Source: Aureimonas altamirensis
GTDB lineage: Bacteria > Pseudomonadota > Alphaproteobacteria > Rhizobiales > Rhizobiaceae
Reading direction: 5' to 3'
NCBI RefSeq assembly: GCF_001463885.1
Contig: NZ_BBWQ01000022.1
Location: 145,437-209,436 of the forward strand
Length of the DNA stretch: 64,000 nt
Both the position numbers and the translations under genes were made by a program. The notes under the pieces are model-generated. The model did not search any database. It saw nothing but the letters and a program-made list of their open reading frames with translations, and was not told where the DNA came from. Positions 52,065 through 61,684 of the stretch are shown piece by piece; position 1 is the first letter of the stretch; every line of letters starts with the position of its first letter.

Positions 52065-53459
52065 TTAACCGTCCCTCTCCGACAGGGCCGCCAGAACACG
52101 CGCCCAGGAGCGTTGCCCTTTATGGAATGACGACATCTCGTACTTCTCGTTGGGCGAATGGATCCGGTCGTCTCCCAGCCCGAAGCCGATGAGCAGGGAT
52201 TGCATCCCCAGTCGTCGCTTGAACTCGCCGACAACAGGGATTGACCCGCCCATGCCGATCATCACGGCCGGGTTCGGCCACTCGTCGCTCAGCGCCTGCC
52301 TTGCCGCTTCCAGCATCGGCGAATCGAAAGGTAGCTGGATGGCGCCGGAGCCGCCATGTTCATGAAACTCGACCTTGCAGTCCGCGGGCAGCCGCTGCTC
52401 GACGAACGAGCGGAAGCTTGAACGGATGGCCGCCGGGTCCTGATCGAAGACCAGCCGGAAGGATACCTTCGCGCGGGCCATGGCCGGGATGACGGTCTTG
52501 AAACCCTTTCCGGTGTAGCCGCCTTCGATGCCGTTGACCTCTGCGGTCGGACGCGACCAGGTCTGCTCCAGCACGGAGCGCCCTTTTTCGCCCGCCGGCA
52601 CGGAAAGCCCGACACCGCCGAGGAACTCCGACTCGGAGAAGTCCAGCCCGTTCCAGATGGCCCGGATGTCCTCCGGCAGTTCCGGCACCCCATCATAGAA
52701 GCCGGGCAGGGTCACGCGGCCTTCCGTGTCGTGCAGATCGGCCAGGATCTTCGCCAGCACATGGATGGGATTGGCCGCGGCGCCGCCGTAATAGCCGGAA
52801 TGCAGGTCCATCGATGCGGCATGGATGGTCACTTCCTCGCCCACCAGGCCGCGCAGGCCGGTGGAGATGGCCGGCGTATCGCGGTTCCACATGTTGGTGT
52901 CGCAGACCAGCGCCACATCGGCCGACAGCTCCGCCTTGTGGGCGTCCATGAAGGGCAGCAGCGACGGCGATCCGGACTCCTCCTCCCCCTCCAGAAACAG
53001 CGTGACCCGGCAGGGCAGGCTTCCCGTTTGCGCGATATAGGCGCGGCAGGCCTCCACGAACGTCATCAGCTGGCCCTTGTCGTCGGCCGAGCCGCGCCCG
53101 ACGATCCGGCTGCTGCCGTCGTCCATCCTTGTGACCTGCGGATCGAAAGGTTCGGTATCCCAGAGCGCAATGGGGTCCACCGGCTGCACGTCATAGTGCC
53201 CGTAAAACAGGACATGCGGCGCATTGGCACCGGCGCCGTCGTGATGAGCCACAACCATCGGATGCCCCGGCGTATCGTGAAGCGCCGCCCGGAAGCCCAG
53301 CCCGGAAAGATCCGCAACCAGCCATTCCGCTGTCTTCCGGCATTCGTCCGCATAGGCCGGATCGGTCGAGATTGAGGGAATGCGCAGGAGTTCCTTCAGC
53401 CGCTCGACGGATGCGTCGAGGTTCGTATCGATGGTGGCGAGAACCTGTTCGAGTGACAT
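52065..53459 (-). CDS. M20-family dipeptidase/metallopeptidase
   Basis: A 464-residue cytoplasmic metallopeptidase. The M20 metal-binding set is clear: YGHYDVQP (His, Asp), RGSADDKGQL (Asp bridging), EGEEESGSPS (catalytic Glu pair), and VCDTNMWN with a later His in FHEHGGSG. The insert at about residues 180-320 is the dimerisation domain. Length and motifs fit the CNDP/DapE-like dipeptidase branch. AAGGA is 6 bp before the ATG. It is convergent with the small gene at 51796 and followed upstream by the YqaA-like gene, without evident operon structure. Confidence 0.92.
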   Translation of the reverse strand: MSLEQVLATIDTNLDASVERLKELLRIPSISTDPAYADECRKTAEWLVADLSGLGFRAALHDTPGHPMVVAHHDGAGANAPHVLFYGHYDVQPVDPIALWDTEPFDPQVTRMDDGSSRIVGRGSADDKGQLMTFVEACRAYIAQTGSLPCRVTLFLEGEEESGSPSLLPFMDAHKAELSADVALVCDTNMWNRDTPAISTGLRGLVGEEVTIHAASMDLHSGYYGGAAANPIHVLAKILADLHDTEGRVTLPGFYDGVPELPEDIRAIWNGLDFSESEFLGGVGLSVPAGEKGRSVLEQTWSRPTAEVNGIEGGYTGKGFKTVIPAMARAKVSFRLVFDQDPAAIRSSFRSFVEQRLPADCKVEFHEHGGSGAIQLPFDSPMLEAARQALSDEWPNPAVMIGMGGSIPVVGEFKRRLGMQSLLIGFGLGDDRIHSPNEKYEMSSFHKGQRSWARVLAALSERDG

Positions 53460-53540
53460 GGCTGATCCTTCTTCCGGCGCTGTCGCTGGGTGCAGGATCT
53501 AAAGCATGGAGGCCGCGTTTGGAAATCCGTTTCGCGCTTG

Positions 53541-54125
53541 TCAGATGACGAAAGCTGCCATGGCGAAGCCGCCCACCACCAGCGCCAGCGCCGCCAGCGC
53601 AACCTTGCGCGGATGCCGCCGGCTGATGTCCGTTGCGGCCGGCCCGAAGGCATAGAAGAGCGCGCAGGGCACGAAATAGCGCAGGCCCCGGCCCAGAAGG
53701 CCGACCAGCACGAAGGTCCAGAGGTCGAGGCCGGTGACGCCGCTGGTGATGGTGATGACCTTATAGGGAATCGGGCTCAGGGCTCCGATCAGCACCATGA
53801 TCCAGCCCGCCTCGTTGAAGCGCACCGCCAGCGCCTCGAAATCCGTGCCGAGGCCATAGAAATTGAGGATCGGCTGGCCGACCAGCTCGAACAGGAACAT
53901 GCCGATGGCATAGCCAAGAAGCCCCCCCGCAACGGAAGACAGCGTGCAGATCGCCGCCAGGCGCCAGGCCCGTCGCCGGTCGGCCATGATCATCGGGGCC
54001 AGCATCACCTCGGGAAAGGCGGGGATGACGGAGGCTTCCGCAAAGCACAGGCCGGCCAGCGCCTTCTCGGCGTGGCGATGCGCGGTCAATGCAGTCAGTT
54101 TCTGAACGAATCCGGCGGAGCCCAA
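53541..54125 (-). CDS. YqaA/DedA-like VTT-domain membrane protein
   Basis: A 194-residue membrane protein. The start is a TTG at 54125 with GAGGA 4 bp upstream; no ATG lies before the first conserved segment. The VTT (SNARE-associated) core is visible: FAEASVIPAFPEVMLAPMIM, GYAIGMFLFELVGQP, and GALSPIPYKVITITSGV, whose PIPYK is the family hallmark of YqaA-type proteins; DedA proteins are related flippases for membrane lipids. Four to five helices are predicted. The exact lipid or role is not known. Confidence 0.8.
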   Translation of the reverse strand: MGSAGFVQKLTALTAHRHAEKALAGLCFAEASVIPAFPEVMLAPMIMADRRRAWRLAAICTLSSVAGGLLGYAIGMFLFELVGQPILNFYGLGTDFEALAVRFNEAGWIMVLIGALSPIPYKVITITSGVTGLDLWTFVLVGLLGRGLRYFVPCALFYAFGPAATDISRRHPRKVALAALALVVGGFAMAAFVI

Positions 54126-54221
54126 TCGGTCCTCGTGCGGCGGTGCGGGGTCTGGCTTGCCTGTATAGGCGAGGAGATCGGGGCATGCCTATGACCTCCT
54201 GCCGCCGCATACCCATATCGG

Positions 54222-54240
54222 GCCCGGAACCGGGCTTTCT
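54222..54240 (+). terminator. Terminator-like hairpin in the 244-bp gap before phoX
   Basis: GCCCG and CGGGC pair around GAAC and are followed by TTTCT on the plus strand. No protein gene on the plus strand ends here, so it may end a small RNA or a spurious transcript. The remaining gap (54126-54369) holds the Pho box and otherwise nothing I can identify. Confidence 0.4.
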
Positions 54241-54299
54241 CACGAAGATATGAAACGGAGGGATACGAGGCGGCCGGCGGACGAGTACCCGGTGCCGGC

Positions 54300-54317
54300 A
54301 TGTCATTTGCCTGTCAT
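54300..54317 (+). promoter_or_regulatory. Pho box upstream of phoX
   Basis: ATGTCAT-TTGC-CTGTCAT matches the PhoB-binding pattern of two 7-bp CTGTCAT repeats separated by 4 bp in 13 of 14 repeat positions. A -10-like CCTATC lies about 9 bp downstream (54326-54331), the spacing expected when PhoB replaces the -35 contact. It implies induction by phosphate starvation. Confidence 0.8.
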
Positions 54318-54369
54318 TGCGCTCCCCTATCCCCACCCTGGAAATGTTCCAGACTGCAAGGGGTGACAG

Positions 54370-56361
54370 ATGGACAAGACGGTCGACGGCACGAAACCAT
54401 TCCGGTCCAGCCGGCTGGAGGAGGCGGATGGCGAAGGGCTGAACCCGACGCATAACCGCACCATGGGTGAAATCATCGCTGCGCGCTTCTCGCGGCGTTC
54501 CTTTCTGCAGGGCTCGCTGGCTGCGACGGCCATTGCCGCCACGGTCAGCCCCCTGGCGCTTGCAGCGGCGGTCGATGCCAAGGCGTCCACGTCCGCCTCG
54601 CGCTTCGACTTCGCCGAGGTCGTGGCCGGCGTGGACGCAGACCACCATGTTGCCGAAGGCTACGATGCCGACGTGCTGCTGCGGTGGGGCGACAGGCTGT
54701 TCGCCGACGCCCCGGAGTTCGATCCGACGGCCCAGTCCCCCGAGGCGCAGGCCCGGCAGTTCGGCTATAATAACGACTATGTCGGCTTCATTCCGCTGGA
54801 CGGCGCAGACGACCGCGGCCTCCTGGTCGTCAACCACGAATACACGAACGAACATCTGATGTTCCCCGGCATCGTCACCATCGTCGACGGCGAGATCACT
54901 GTGGCCGAGGCCGACCGTACACGCGTCGACATCGAGATGGCCGCACATGGCGGCACCATCGTCGAAATCCGCAAGGAAGGCGGCAAGTGGCGCCCTGTGC
55001 TGGATGGCGCGCTGAACCGGCGCATCACGGCGGGCACCGAGATGGCCCTGTCGGGCCCGGCCGCCGGGCATGACCGCCTGAAGACGAAGGCCGACCCGAC
55101 CGGACGGCGCGTCCATGGCACCATCAACAACTGCGCCGGCGGGGTGACCCCATGGGGCACCTACATCATGGCCGAAGAGAACATCCACGGCTATTTCATG
55201 GGCGCGCTGCCGGACGGCCACCCCGAAGCCGCAAATTATGAGCGCATGGGCATTCCGGAGGGCACCTACGCCTGGGGCCGGTTCCACGACCGCTTCGACC
55301 TTTCCAAAGAGCCCAACGAGGCCAACCGCTTCGGCTGGGTGGTCGAGGTCGACGTGATGGACCCGAACTCGGTTCCGAAGAAGCGGACCGCGCTGGGCCG
55401 CTTCAAGCACGAGGGCGCTGAATCCATCGTGGCGAAGAACGGCAAGGTGGTCTTCTATCTCGGCGACGATGAGCGCTTCGACTACGTCTACAAGTTCGTG
55501 ACGGCCGGCACCTACGATCCGGACGACCGCGCCGCCAACATGGATCTCCTTGACGAGGGCACGCTCTACGTCGCCCGCTTCGAGGAGGACGGTACGCTGG
55601 AATGGCTGCCGCTGATCCATGGCGAGGGGCCGTTGACCGAAGAGAACGGCTTTGCCTCGCAGGCCGACCTGCTGATCGAGACACGCCGGGCCGCCGACCT
55701 TCTGGAAGCGACGCCGATGGACCGTCCCGAGGACGTGGAGCCTAACGGCACCAATGGCCGGGTCTACGTGATGCTGACCAACAATACGCGCCGCAAGGAC
55801 GACCAGGTCGACGCCGCCAACCCGCGCGCCGCCAACGCCTTCGGCCACATCATCGAAATCGCCGAGGCCGATGGCGATTTCAGCGCCACGCGCGGAACGT
55901 GGGAAGTCCTCCTGAAGTGCGGCGACCCCTCGGTCGCCGAGGTGGGGGCGACCTTTTCCACCGCCACAAGCGAGAACGGCTGGTTCGGCATGCCCGACAA
56001 TTGCGCCGTCGATGCGGACGGGCGCCTGTGGGTCTCCACGGACGGCAATTCGCCGAAGGCGACCGGGCGCACGGACGGCCTTTGGGCGGTCGACACCGAT
56101 GGGGAAGCGCGCGGAACATCCCGCCTCTTCTACCGCGTACCCGTGGGCGCCGAGATGTGCGGGCCGCTGATGACCGACGACATGGAAACCATGTTCGTGG
56201 CCGTGCAGCATCCCGGCGACGGCGGCGAGGACTGGGAAGGATTCGGCAGGCCCTCCTATTACGAGGACCTGTCCACCCGCTGGCCCGATTTCGACGAAGC
56301 GATGCCGGTGCGCCCGGCCGTCGTTGCCATCACCCGCACCGGCGGCGGCCGCATCGGCTGA
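54370..56361 (+). CDS. phoX: PhoX-family alkaline phosphatase
   Basis: A 663-residue protein with the PhoX (DUF839) architecture. A twin-arginine signal (FSRRSFLQGSLAATAIAATV) at about residues 40-62 follows a hydrophilic leader, as usual for PhoX. The mature enzyme contains VNHEYTNEHLMFP near 155, MAEENIHGYF, DDERFDYVYKFV and GMPDNCAVDADGRLWVSTDG, conserved PhoX segments contributing Fe/Ca ligands. It hydrolyses phosphomonoesters in the periplasm. AAGGGG precedes the ATG, and a strong Pho box lies 53 bp upstream of it. Confidence 0.92.
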   Translation: MDKTVDGTKPFRSSRLEEADGEGLNPTHNRTMGEIIAARFSRRSFLQGSLAATAIAATVSPLALAAAVDAKASTSASRFDFAEVVAGVDADHHVAEGYDADVLLRWGDRLFADAPEFDPTAQSPEAQARQFGYNNDYVGFIPLDGADDRGLLVVNHEYTNEHLMFPGIVTIVDGEITVAEADRTRVDIEMAAHGGTIVEIRKEGGKWRPVLDGALNRRITAGTEMALSGPAAGHDRLKTKADPTGRRVHGTINNCAGGVTPWGTYIMAEENIHGYFMGALPDGHPEAANYERMGIPEGTYAWGRFHDRFDLSKEPNEANRFGWVVEVDVMDPNSVPKKRTALGRFKHEGAESIVAKNGKVVFYLGDDERFDYVYKFVTAGTYDPDDRAANMDLLDEGTLYVARFEEDGTLEWLPLIHGEGPLTEENGFASQADLLIETRRAADLLEATPMDRPEDVEPNGTNGRVYVMLTNNTRRKDDQVDAANPRAANAFGHIIEIAEADGDFSATRGTWEVLLKCGDPSVAEVGATFSTATSENGWFGMPDNCAVDADGRLWVSTDGNSPKATGRTDGLWAVDTDGEARGTSRLFYRVPVGAEMCGPLMTDDMETMFVAVQHPGDGGEDWEGFGRPSYYEDLSTRWPDFDEAMPVRPAVVAITRTGGGRIG

Positions 56362-56383
56362 CGAAGCGCCAAGGCGGGGCGGC

Positions 56384-59300
56384 TCAGGCCGCCCCGGTTT
56401 CTTCGGTCGGCCTGGCTTTGGCATCTTCGTGGATGCGGAACCAGGCGACGTAGAGGGCGGGCAGGAACAGCAGCGTCAGCACCGTGCCGACGACGATGCC
56501 GCCCATCATGGCATAGGCCATGGGCCCCCAGAACACTTCCCGCGATATCGGAATCAGCGCCAGGCTGGCGGCAGCCGCCGTCAGCAGGATGGGCCGCATG
56601 CGATGTTCGGTCGCCTCCACCACGGCGTCCCAGGGCGAATCGCCCTCCTGGCGCGCATGCTCGATCTGCACGATCAGGATCACCGAATTGCGGATCAGAA
56701 TGCCCGCAAGGGCGAGGATGCCCAGGATGGCCACGAAGCCCATCGGCGAGTTGCTGGCCAGAAGGCCGACGACGACGCCGATGGAGGCCAGCGGCGCAAC
56801 GGAGAAGACCAGAAACAGCCGCTGGAAGCTTTGAAGCTGAATCATCAGGATTGTCGCCATGAGGAACAGCATCAGCGGCACGACGGCGATGATCGGGGCC
56901 TGGCTCTTGCCGCTTTCCTCGACCGCGCCGCCGATGGCGACGTTGTAGCCGGCCGGCAGCCGCTCCGAGAATTCGGCGACGGCGGGCGTCAGCTGCCGCA
57001 CGACGGTATCGGGCTGGACGCTGCCCTGGACAGCCGCCTGCACGGTTATGGTCGGCAGCCGCGAGCGACGCCAGATGACGGGCTGCTCCATCTCGTAGGA
57101 GAAGCTGGCAATTGCCGCCAGCGGCACCGACTGGCCGCTGCTGCCGGGCAATTGCAGGTTCTGCAGCGTATCGATGGAACCGCGCTCCGCATCCGTTGCC
57201 CGCGCCACCACGTTGACGAGGTAGATGTCATCGCGAACCTGCGTGATGTTGGTTCCGTCGACCACGCCGTTGAGGGCGCCGGCGATGTCGGCGGACGAAA
57301 CGCCAAGGCGCCGCGCCATGTCCTGCGAGACGTTGACGCGCACGACGCGGGCCGGCTCGTGCCAGTCGTAGACGACCTCGTCCAGATTGGGGTTGGTCGC
57401 CATCACCCCGGCCAGCTCTTCCGACAGCCGGCGCACGGTCTGGATATCCGGTCCGCTGATACGGTACTGCACCGGCCGGCCGACCGGCGGGCCGATATCG
57501 AGCAGTTTCACGAAGGCGTCGGTGCCGGGGAAGGTCTTCCGAAGATACTCCTGCAACTGGGCTCGTGTCCGGTCGCGCACGTCGAGACCCTTGGTCACCA
57601 CCACGACCTGGCCGAAGGACGGGTCGGGCGTCTCGACGTCGAAAGACAGGATGAAGCGCGGCGCCCCCTGCCCGACATAGACCGACCAGTGGTCGACATC
57701 CGGGTTGTTCGCCAGCATGTCCTGCTCGAACTTCTGCATCTGGCGGTTCGTCTCGGCAATCGAGGCGTTCTGCGGCAGGGTGAAGTCGACGATCAGCTCG
57801 GGCCTGTCCGACGACGGGAAAAATTGCTGCTGCACGTGGCCGAGGCCATAGATGGATATGCCGAAGGCGATGACGGTCAGGCCGATGGTGATCCAGCGGG
57901 CCCGCATGGCGACCAGCAGAATGCGCTGGAACCCCCGCGCGAACCAGCCCTTCTGCTTCTTGTGGTCCGGCAGAGCGCGCGGCAGCAGCGTGACGCCCAG
58001 CAGCGGCGCAAACAGCACCGCCACGATCCACGAGATCAGCAGCGCGACGGCGATGACGACGAAGAGCGTAAAGGTGAATTCGCCGGCATTGGAGCTGTTG
58101 AGTCCGATGGGCACGAAGCCGGCCACCGTAACGAGCGTGCCGGTGAGCATGGGAAACGCCGTCGAGGTATAGACGTAGGTTGCCGCCTTCTCGAGCGGGT
58201 CGCCCACCTCGAGCCGGGCGACCATCATCTCCACCGCGATCATGGCGTCGTCCACCAGCAGGCCGAGCGCGATGATGAGGGCGCCCAGCGACACGCGCTG
58301 CATGGATATGCCGAGATAGGCCATGATGAGGAAGGTGATGGCCAGCACCAGCGGGATCGACACCGCCACGACGAGCCCGGCCCGCAGGCCGAGGCTGATG
58401 AAGCTGATGGCAAGGACGATGGCGACCGCCTCGAAGAGCGCGCGGGTGAACTGGGACACCGCCTCGTCCACCACGACGGGTTGGTCGGCGACGCGGATCA
58501 CGTCCACGCCGACGGGCAGCTCGGCGGTGACGCGCTCCATCTCGGCCTCCAGCGCCTCGCCGAAGTCCAGAAGGTTGGAGCCCGCACGCATGCCGATGGC
58601 AAGGCCGATGGCCGGTTGGCCATTGGCGCGGAACAGCGCCGAGGGCGGGTCGACATAGCCGCGCGTGATGGTCGCGACGTCGGACAATGGGAAGAAGCGA
58701 TCGTTGATGCGCAGGTTGACGGCGCTCAGGCTGTCTTCGGAGGCGAACTGGCCGCTGACGCGCACCGACACGCGCTCCGGCCCGGCCTGGATGACGCCGG
58801 ACGGGCTGATGGCGTTCTGAGCCCGCAGCGTATTGATGATCTGCTGCTGGTCGAGCCCCAGCGCGGCGATCTGCCGTGTCGAGAATTCCAGGTAGATGGC
58901 TTCGTCCTGTGCGCCCAGCACCTCCACCCGGCCGACATTGCGCACCGTCAGCACCTTGGCGCGGATATCCTCCACGATGTCGCGCAACTGGCGTTGGGTC
59001 AGCCCATCGCTGACGAAGGCGTAGATGTTGCCATAGACGTCGCCGAAACGATCGTTGAAGAACGGCCCCTGCACCCCTTCCGGAAAGTTCGGCCTTATGT
59101 CGCCGATCATGCTGCGGACTTCCTGCCAGATCGCCGGCACGTCGCGGGCCTTGGTGGTGTCGCGCAGATTGACGAAGACGGTCGTCACGCCCGGCCGCGT
59201 GACGGAGCGGGTGAAATCGAGCGATTCCAGCTCCTCGAGCTTCTTCTCGATGCGGTCGGTGACCTGAAGCGTCGTCTCCTCGGCCGATGCGCCGGGCCAT

Positions 59301-59464
59301 TGCGCCTGGATCAGCATGGTCTTGATGGTGAAGTTGGGATCTTCCTCGCGCCCGAGGCCGATATAGGAGAACGCCCCCGCCAGAAGGAAGACGATCATGA
59401 AGTACCAGATCATCGAACGGTGGCGGAGCGCCCAGTCGGAGAGGTTGAACTGCTCGGCTTTCAA
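56384..59464 (-). CDS. RND-family efflux transporter of a two-adaptor pump
   Basis: A 1026-residue RND pump. The first codon is TTG, overlapping the adaptor stop (TTGA) and preceded by GGAG at 7 bp; the protein then begins NLSDWALRHRSMIWYFMI, the usual first helix. The TM4 aspartates are present (GLLVDDAMIAVEMM), while the TM10 Lys of AcrB is Arg here (ILIRNSVILIVQIEHAR). This branch includes pumps such as TriC that work with two adaptors. No TolC homologue is present nearby, so the outer-membrane partner is encoded elsewhere. Confidence 0.92.
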   Translation of the reverse strand: MKAEQFNLSDWALRHRSMIWYFMIVFLLAGAFSYIGLGREEDPNFTIKTMLIQAQWPGASAEETTLQVTDRIEKKLEELESLDFTRSVTRPGVTTVFVNLRDTTKARDVPAIWQEVRSMIGDIRPNFPEGVQGPFFNDRFGDVYGNIYAFVSDGLTQRQLRDIVEDIRAKVLTVRNVGRVEVLGAQDEAIYLEFSTRQIAALGLDQQQIINTLRAQNAISPSGVIQAGPERVSVRVSGQFASEDSLSAVNLRINDRFFPLSDVATITRGYVDPPSALFRANGQPAIGLAIGMRAGSNLLDFGEALEAEMERVTAELPVGVDVIRVADQPVVVDEAVSQFTRALFEAVAIVLAISFISLGLRAGLVVAVSIPLVLAITFLIMAYLGISMQRVSLGALIIALGLLVDDAMIAVEMMVARLEVGDPLEKAATYVYTSTAFPMLTGTLVTVAGFVPIGLNSSNAGEFTFTLFVVIAVALLISWIVAVLFAPLLGVTLLPRALPDHKKQKGWFARGFQRILLVAMRARWITIGLTVIAFGISIYGLGHVQQQFFPSSDRPELIVDFTLPQNASIAETNRQMQKFEQDMLANNPDVDHWSVYVGQGAPRFILSFDVETPDPSFGQVVVVTKGLDVRDRTRAQLQEYLRKTFPGTDAFVKLLDIGPPVGRPVQYRISGPDIQTVRRLSEELAGVMATNPNLDEVVYDWHEPARVVRVNVSQDMARRLGVSSADIAGALNGVVDGTNITQVRDDIYLVNVVARATDAERGSIDTLQNLQLPGSSGQSVPLAAIASFSYEMEQPVIWRRSRLPTITVQAAVQGSVQPDTVVRQLTPAVAEFSERLPAGYNVAIGGAVEESGKSQAPIIAVVPLMLFLMATILMIQLQSFQRLFLVFSVAPLASIGVVVGLLASNSPMGFVAILGILALAGILIRNSVILIVQIEHARQEGDSPWDAVVEATEHRMRPILLTAAAASLALIPISREVFWGPMAYAMMGGIVVGTVLTLLFLPALYVAWFRIHEDAKARPTEETGAA

Positions 59465-60537
59465 ATCGCGTCTCCGCCAATGCGCACGGCCTGTCCGTCC
59501 TCCAGCCGGTTGACGCCGGCGGTGGCAACCGTCTCGCCATCCGACAGGCCGGATGTCACCTTGAAGCCCGGTCCGACCGGCTCCAACTCCACGGCCCGGA
59601 GCACCGCCCGCGTGCCGTCCTCGATGACGAAAACGAAGTCGCCATCCGCCGTCCGCTTGACGGCGGATGCCGGCAAGGCGATCCCCGGTGGGCCCTCATC
59701 GGCCGGGAACACCCGGACCGTCGAGCCGAGGCGGAAATCCTGCGGTGGATCGTCCAGCGTGATGCGGACGCGGCGGCTGCGTGTCGCCGGATCGGCGCTG
59801 GGGGCGATCTCCCGGACGCGGCCCGACGTCGTCATGCCGTGATCGAGCTCCAGCCGCACGTTGAACGGCATGCCCACGGCCAGCGACGAGGCCGCCTGAT
59901 CGGGCACATCGATGACCGCTTCCCGCACGTCGGGGCGCGCCAGCGTCAAGACCGTCTGGCCGGGGCTGACCACCTGGCCGACATCGGCACTGGTGGACAG
60001 GACGACGCCGTCATAATCCGCCTTGAGTTCGGCGTAGCCGCGTTGTTCCTGCGCCTTGGTCAGCCGCGCCTGCGCACTTGCCACCTGCGCGGCGCCCGTG
60101 CGGCGTTGCCTGTCGGCGGATTCGAAGCTGGCCTGCGTCGATGCACGCGCCGCCAGCAGTTCGCTTTGCCGGAAAGCCACGCCGGAGGCTTCGGCAAGCT
60201 GGGCCTTGGCACTGATCAGGTCGGCTTCCGCCGACTGCACCGCAAGGTCCAGGGTGGTCGGGTCCACCGTCGCCAGCACGGCGCCCTGTTGCACCGTATC
60301 GCCCGTCTCGACCGGGCGAGAGGTGATGCGGCCGAGGACGCGAAAGCCGAGATCGGTGCGCACACGCGGTTCTATCGTTCCGGTCAGCAGCAGGCTCGGC
60401 GTTTCGACGGCCGCAACCTGCATGGCGCGGACGGGGCGGACAGGCTCGGCGGCAGCCGGCTCCTCTGTCCGGTTGCAGCCGGCCAGCGCCGCAAGCGCCA
60501 GCGCGAGGGCCGGCAGATAAAGCAAGGCGTGCCTCAC
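59461..60537 (-). CDS. RND efflux adaptor (lipoprotein membrane fusion protein)
   Basis: A 358-residue adaptor with a lipobox ALAALAGC at about residues 14-21, so it is anchored through a lipidated Cys. The lipoyl/hairpin/barrel organisation is regular: GRITSRPVETGDTVQQGAVLA, a long coiled hairpin (ADLISAKAQLAEASG to TKAQEQRGY), and ADYDGVVLSTSADVGQVVSPG. The start is GTG, overlapping the stop of the first adaptor (GTGA). It forms the middle gene of a three-gene operon and probably builds a mixed hexamer with the other adaptor. Confidence 0.9.
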   Translation of the reverse strand: MRHALLYLPALALALAALAGCNRTEEPAAAEPVRPVRAMQVAAVETPSLLLTGTIEPRVRTDLGFRVLGRITSRPVETGDTVQQGAVLATVDPTTLDLAVQSAEADLISAKAQLAEASGVAFRQSELLAARASTQASFESADRQRRTGAAQVASAQARLTKAQEQRGYAELKADYDGVVLSTSADVGQVVSPGQTVLTLARPDVREAVIDVPDQAASSLAVGMPFNVRLELDHGMTTSGRVREIAPSADPATRSRRVRITLDDPPQDFRLGSTVRVFPADEGPPGIALPASAVKRTADGDFVFVIEDGTRAVLRAVELEPVGPGFKVTSGLSDGETVATAGVNRLEDGQAVRIGGDAI

Positions 60538-61613
60538 GATCCGGCCTCCTCGATGACGGACACCTTTTCGTCGGGCCGAAGGAACTTGGTTCCGTCCACC
60601 ACCACGGCCTCTCCCGGCTCCACCCCCCCGGCCAGTATGATGCGGCCCGTTTCATAGGCCTGTATGCGCACCGGGCGCAGCTCCGTGGTGCCCTTGTCGA
60701 TGTCGACGATCCAGACCGCCGGCTGTCCGGCGGCGGACGCCAGCGCGCTCCATGGCACGATGACCCCGCGCGTGCCGGGCAACAAAGCCTGGCCGACGAC
60801 GGCGGAGCCGAGGTTCATCCGGTCCGGCACATCGTCGATGCCGACCTTCACGCGAACCGTTCCCGTGGTCGTGTCCACGGCCGGGGAGATTTCCCGGATG
60901 CTTCCGGTCGTCGAGACGGAGGGGTCCGTCGCCAGCGATAGCGCGATATGATCGGTCGGGGGCCGCTCGAACAGGATGCGCTCATAAACGTGGAAGACAG
61001 CGTCCCTCGGCCCGTCCTCGGCTACGGAGAACGCCGTTTCCGCCGCCTGCACCACCTGCCCCACCTCTATGTCGCGCGCCGTGACGACGCCGGGCGCAGT
61101 TGCCCGCAATTGCGTGTAGGACAGCGCATCGGCGCTGGTTGCCTGCTGCGCCTGCGCGGCATCCAGCGACGCCTGCGCGGTACGAACGGCCTCCTGCGCC
61201 TGCTCGAACACACTGCGTGTCGTCAGGCCCTGCCGGTACAGTGCATCCTGCCGCGTAAACTCGGAATTTGCCTGGTCAAGCTGTGCCTGCGCCGCTTCCA
61301 CGCCGGCCTGCGATGCCGCCAGGTCCGCCTGCTGTTCACGCGGGTCCAGCCGGGCCAGCACGTCGCCTTCGGCAACGCGGTCACCCACATCGACACTGCG
61401 TTCGGAAACGCGACCGCCGACCCGGAAGGCGAGCGCCGTCTGATTGCGGGCCTGCACCTCGCCGGTGACGGCGGCCGTGGGCGCGTAATCGGACAGTTGC
61501 GCCCGCTGCACGACCACCGGAACGATGGGCGTCTCGGGCTGGGCCTCGGGTGGCCGGCACGCCGCGACAAGGACGAGTAATGGCGCGAAGACAAGAAGTG
61601 GACCACGGGCCAT
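60534..61613 (-). CDS. RND efflux adaptor (lipoprotein membrane fusion protein), first gene of operon
   Basis: A 359-residue adaptor with a lipobox LLVLVAAC (Cys near residue 19). GGRVSERSVDVGDRVAEGDVLARLD and RATAPGVVTARDIEVGQVV are the two lipoyl halves, separated by an alpha-helical hairpin. It is clearly related to but distinct from the second adaptor. It heads the operon; the 71-bp gap to the aldehyde dehydrogenase gene contains TTACCA and TGGTTA as a loose dyad that may be an operator, but the match is weak. Confidence 0.9.
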   Translation of the reverse strand: MARGPLLVFAPLLVLVAACRPPEAQPETPIVPVVVQRAQLSDYAPTAAVTGEVQARNQTALAFRVGGRVSERSVDVGDRVAEGDVLARLDPREQQADLAASQAGVEAAQAQLDQANSEFTRQDALYRQGLTTRSVFEQAQEAVRTAQASLDAAQAQQATSADALSYTQLRATAPGVVTARDIEVGQVVQAAETAFSVAEDGPRDAVFHVYERILFERPPTDHIALSLATDPSVSTTGSIREISPAVDTTTGTVRVKVGIDDVPDRMNLGSAVVGQALLPGTRGVIVPWSALASAAGQPAVWIVDIDKGTTELRPVRIQAYETGRIILAGGVEPGEAVVVDGTKFLRPDEKVSVIEEAGS

Positions 61614-61684
61614 GCGATGTCCTGAAGCGGTTTACCAGCCTCAGTTATTGATGGTTACGCAAGCCCGGTCAACGTGCCCTTTTG

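Noticed and set aside
56324..59842. 1172-residue open frame antisense to the second RND pump, and a similar one antisense to phoX (53761-56424)
   Set aside because: They mirror real genes on the other strand and lack ribosome-binding sites or domains.
61625..61665. TTACCA ... TGGTTA dyad before the two-adaptor pump
   Set aside because: The repeats match in five of six positions but the spacer is long and there is no supporting promoter element, so it was not listed as an operator.
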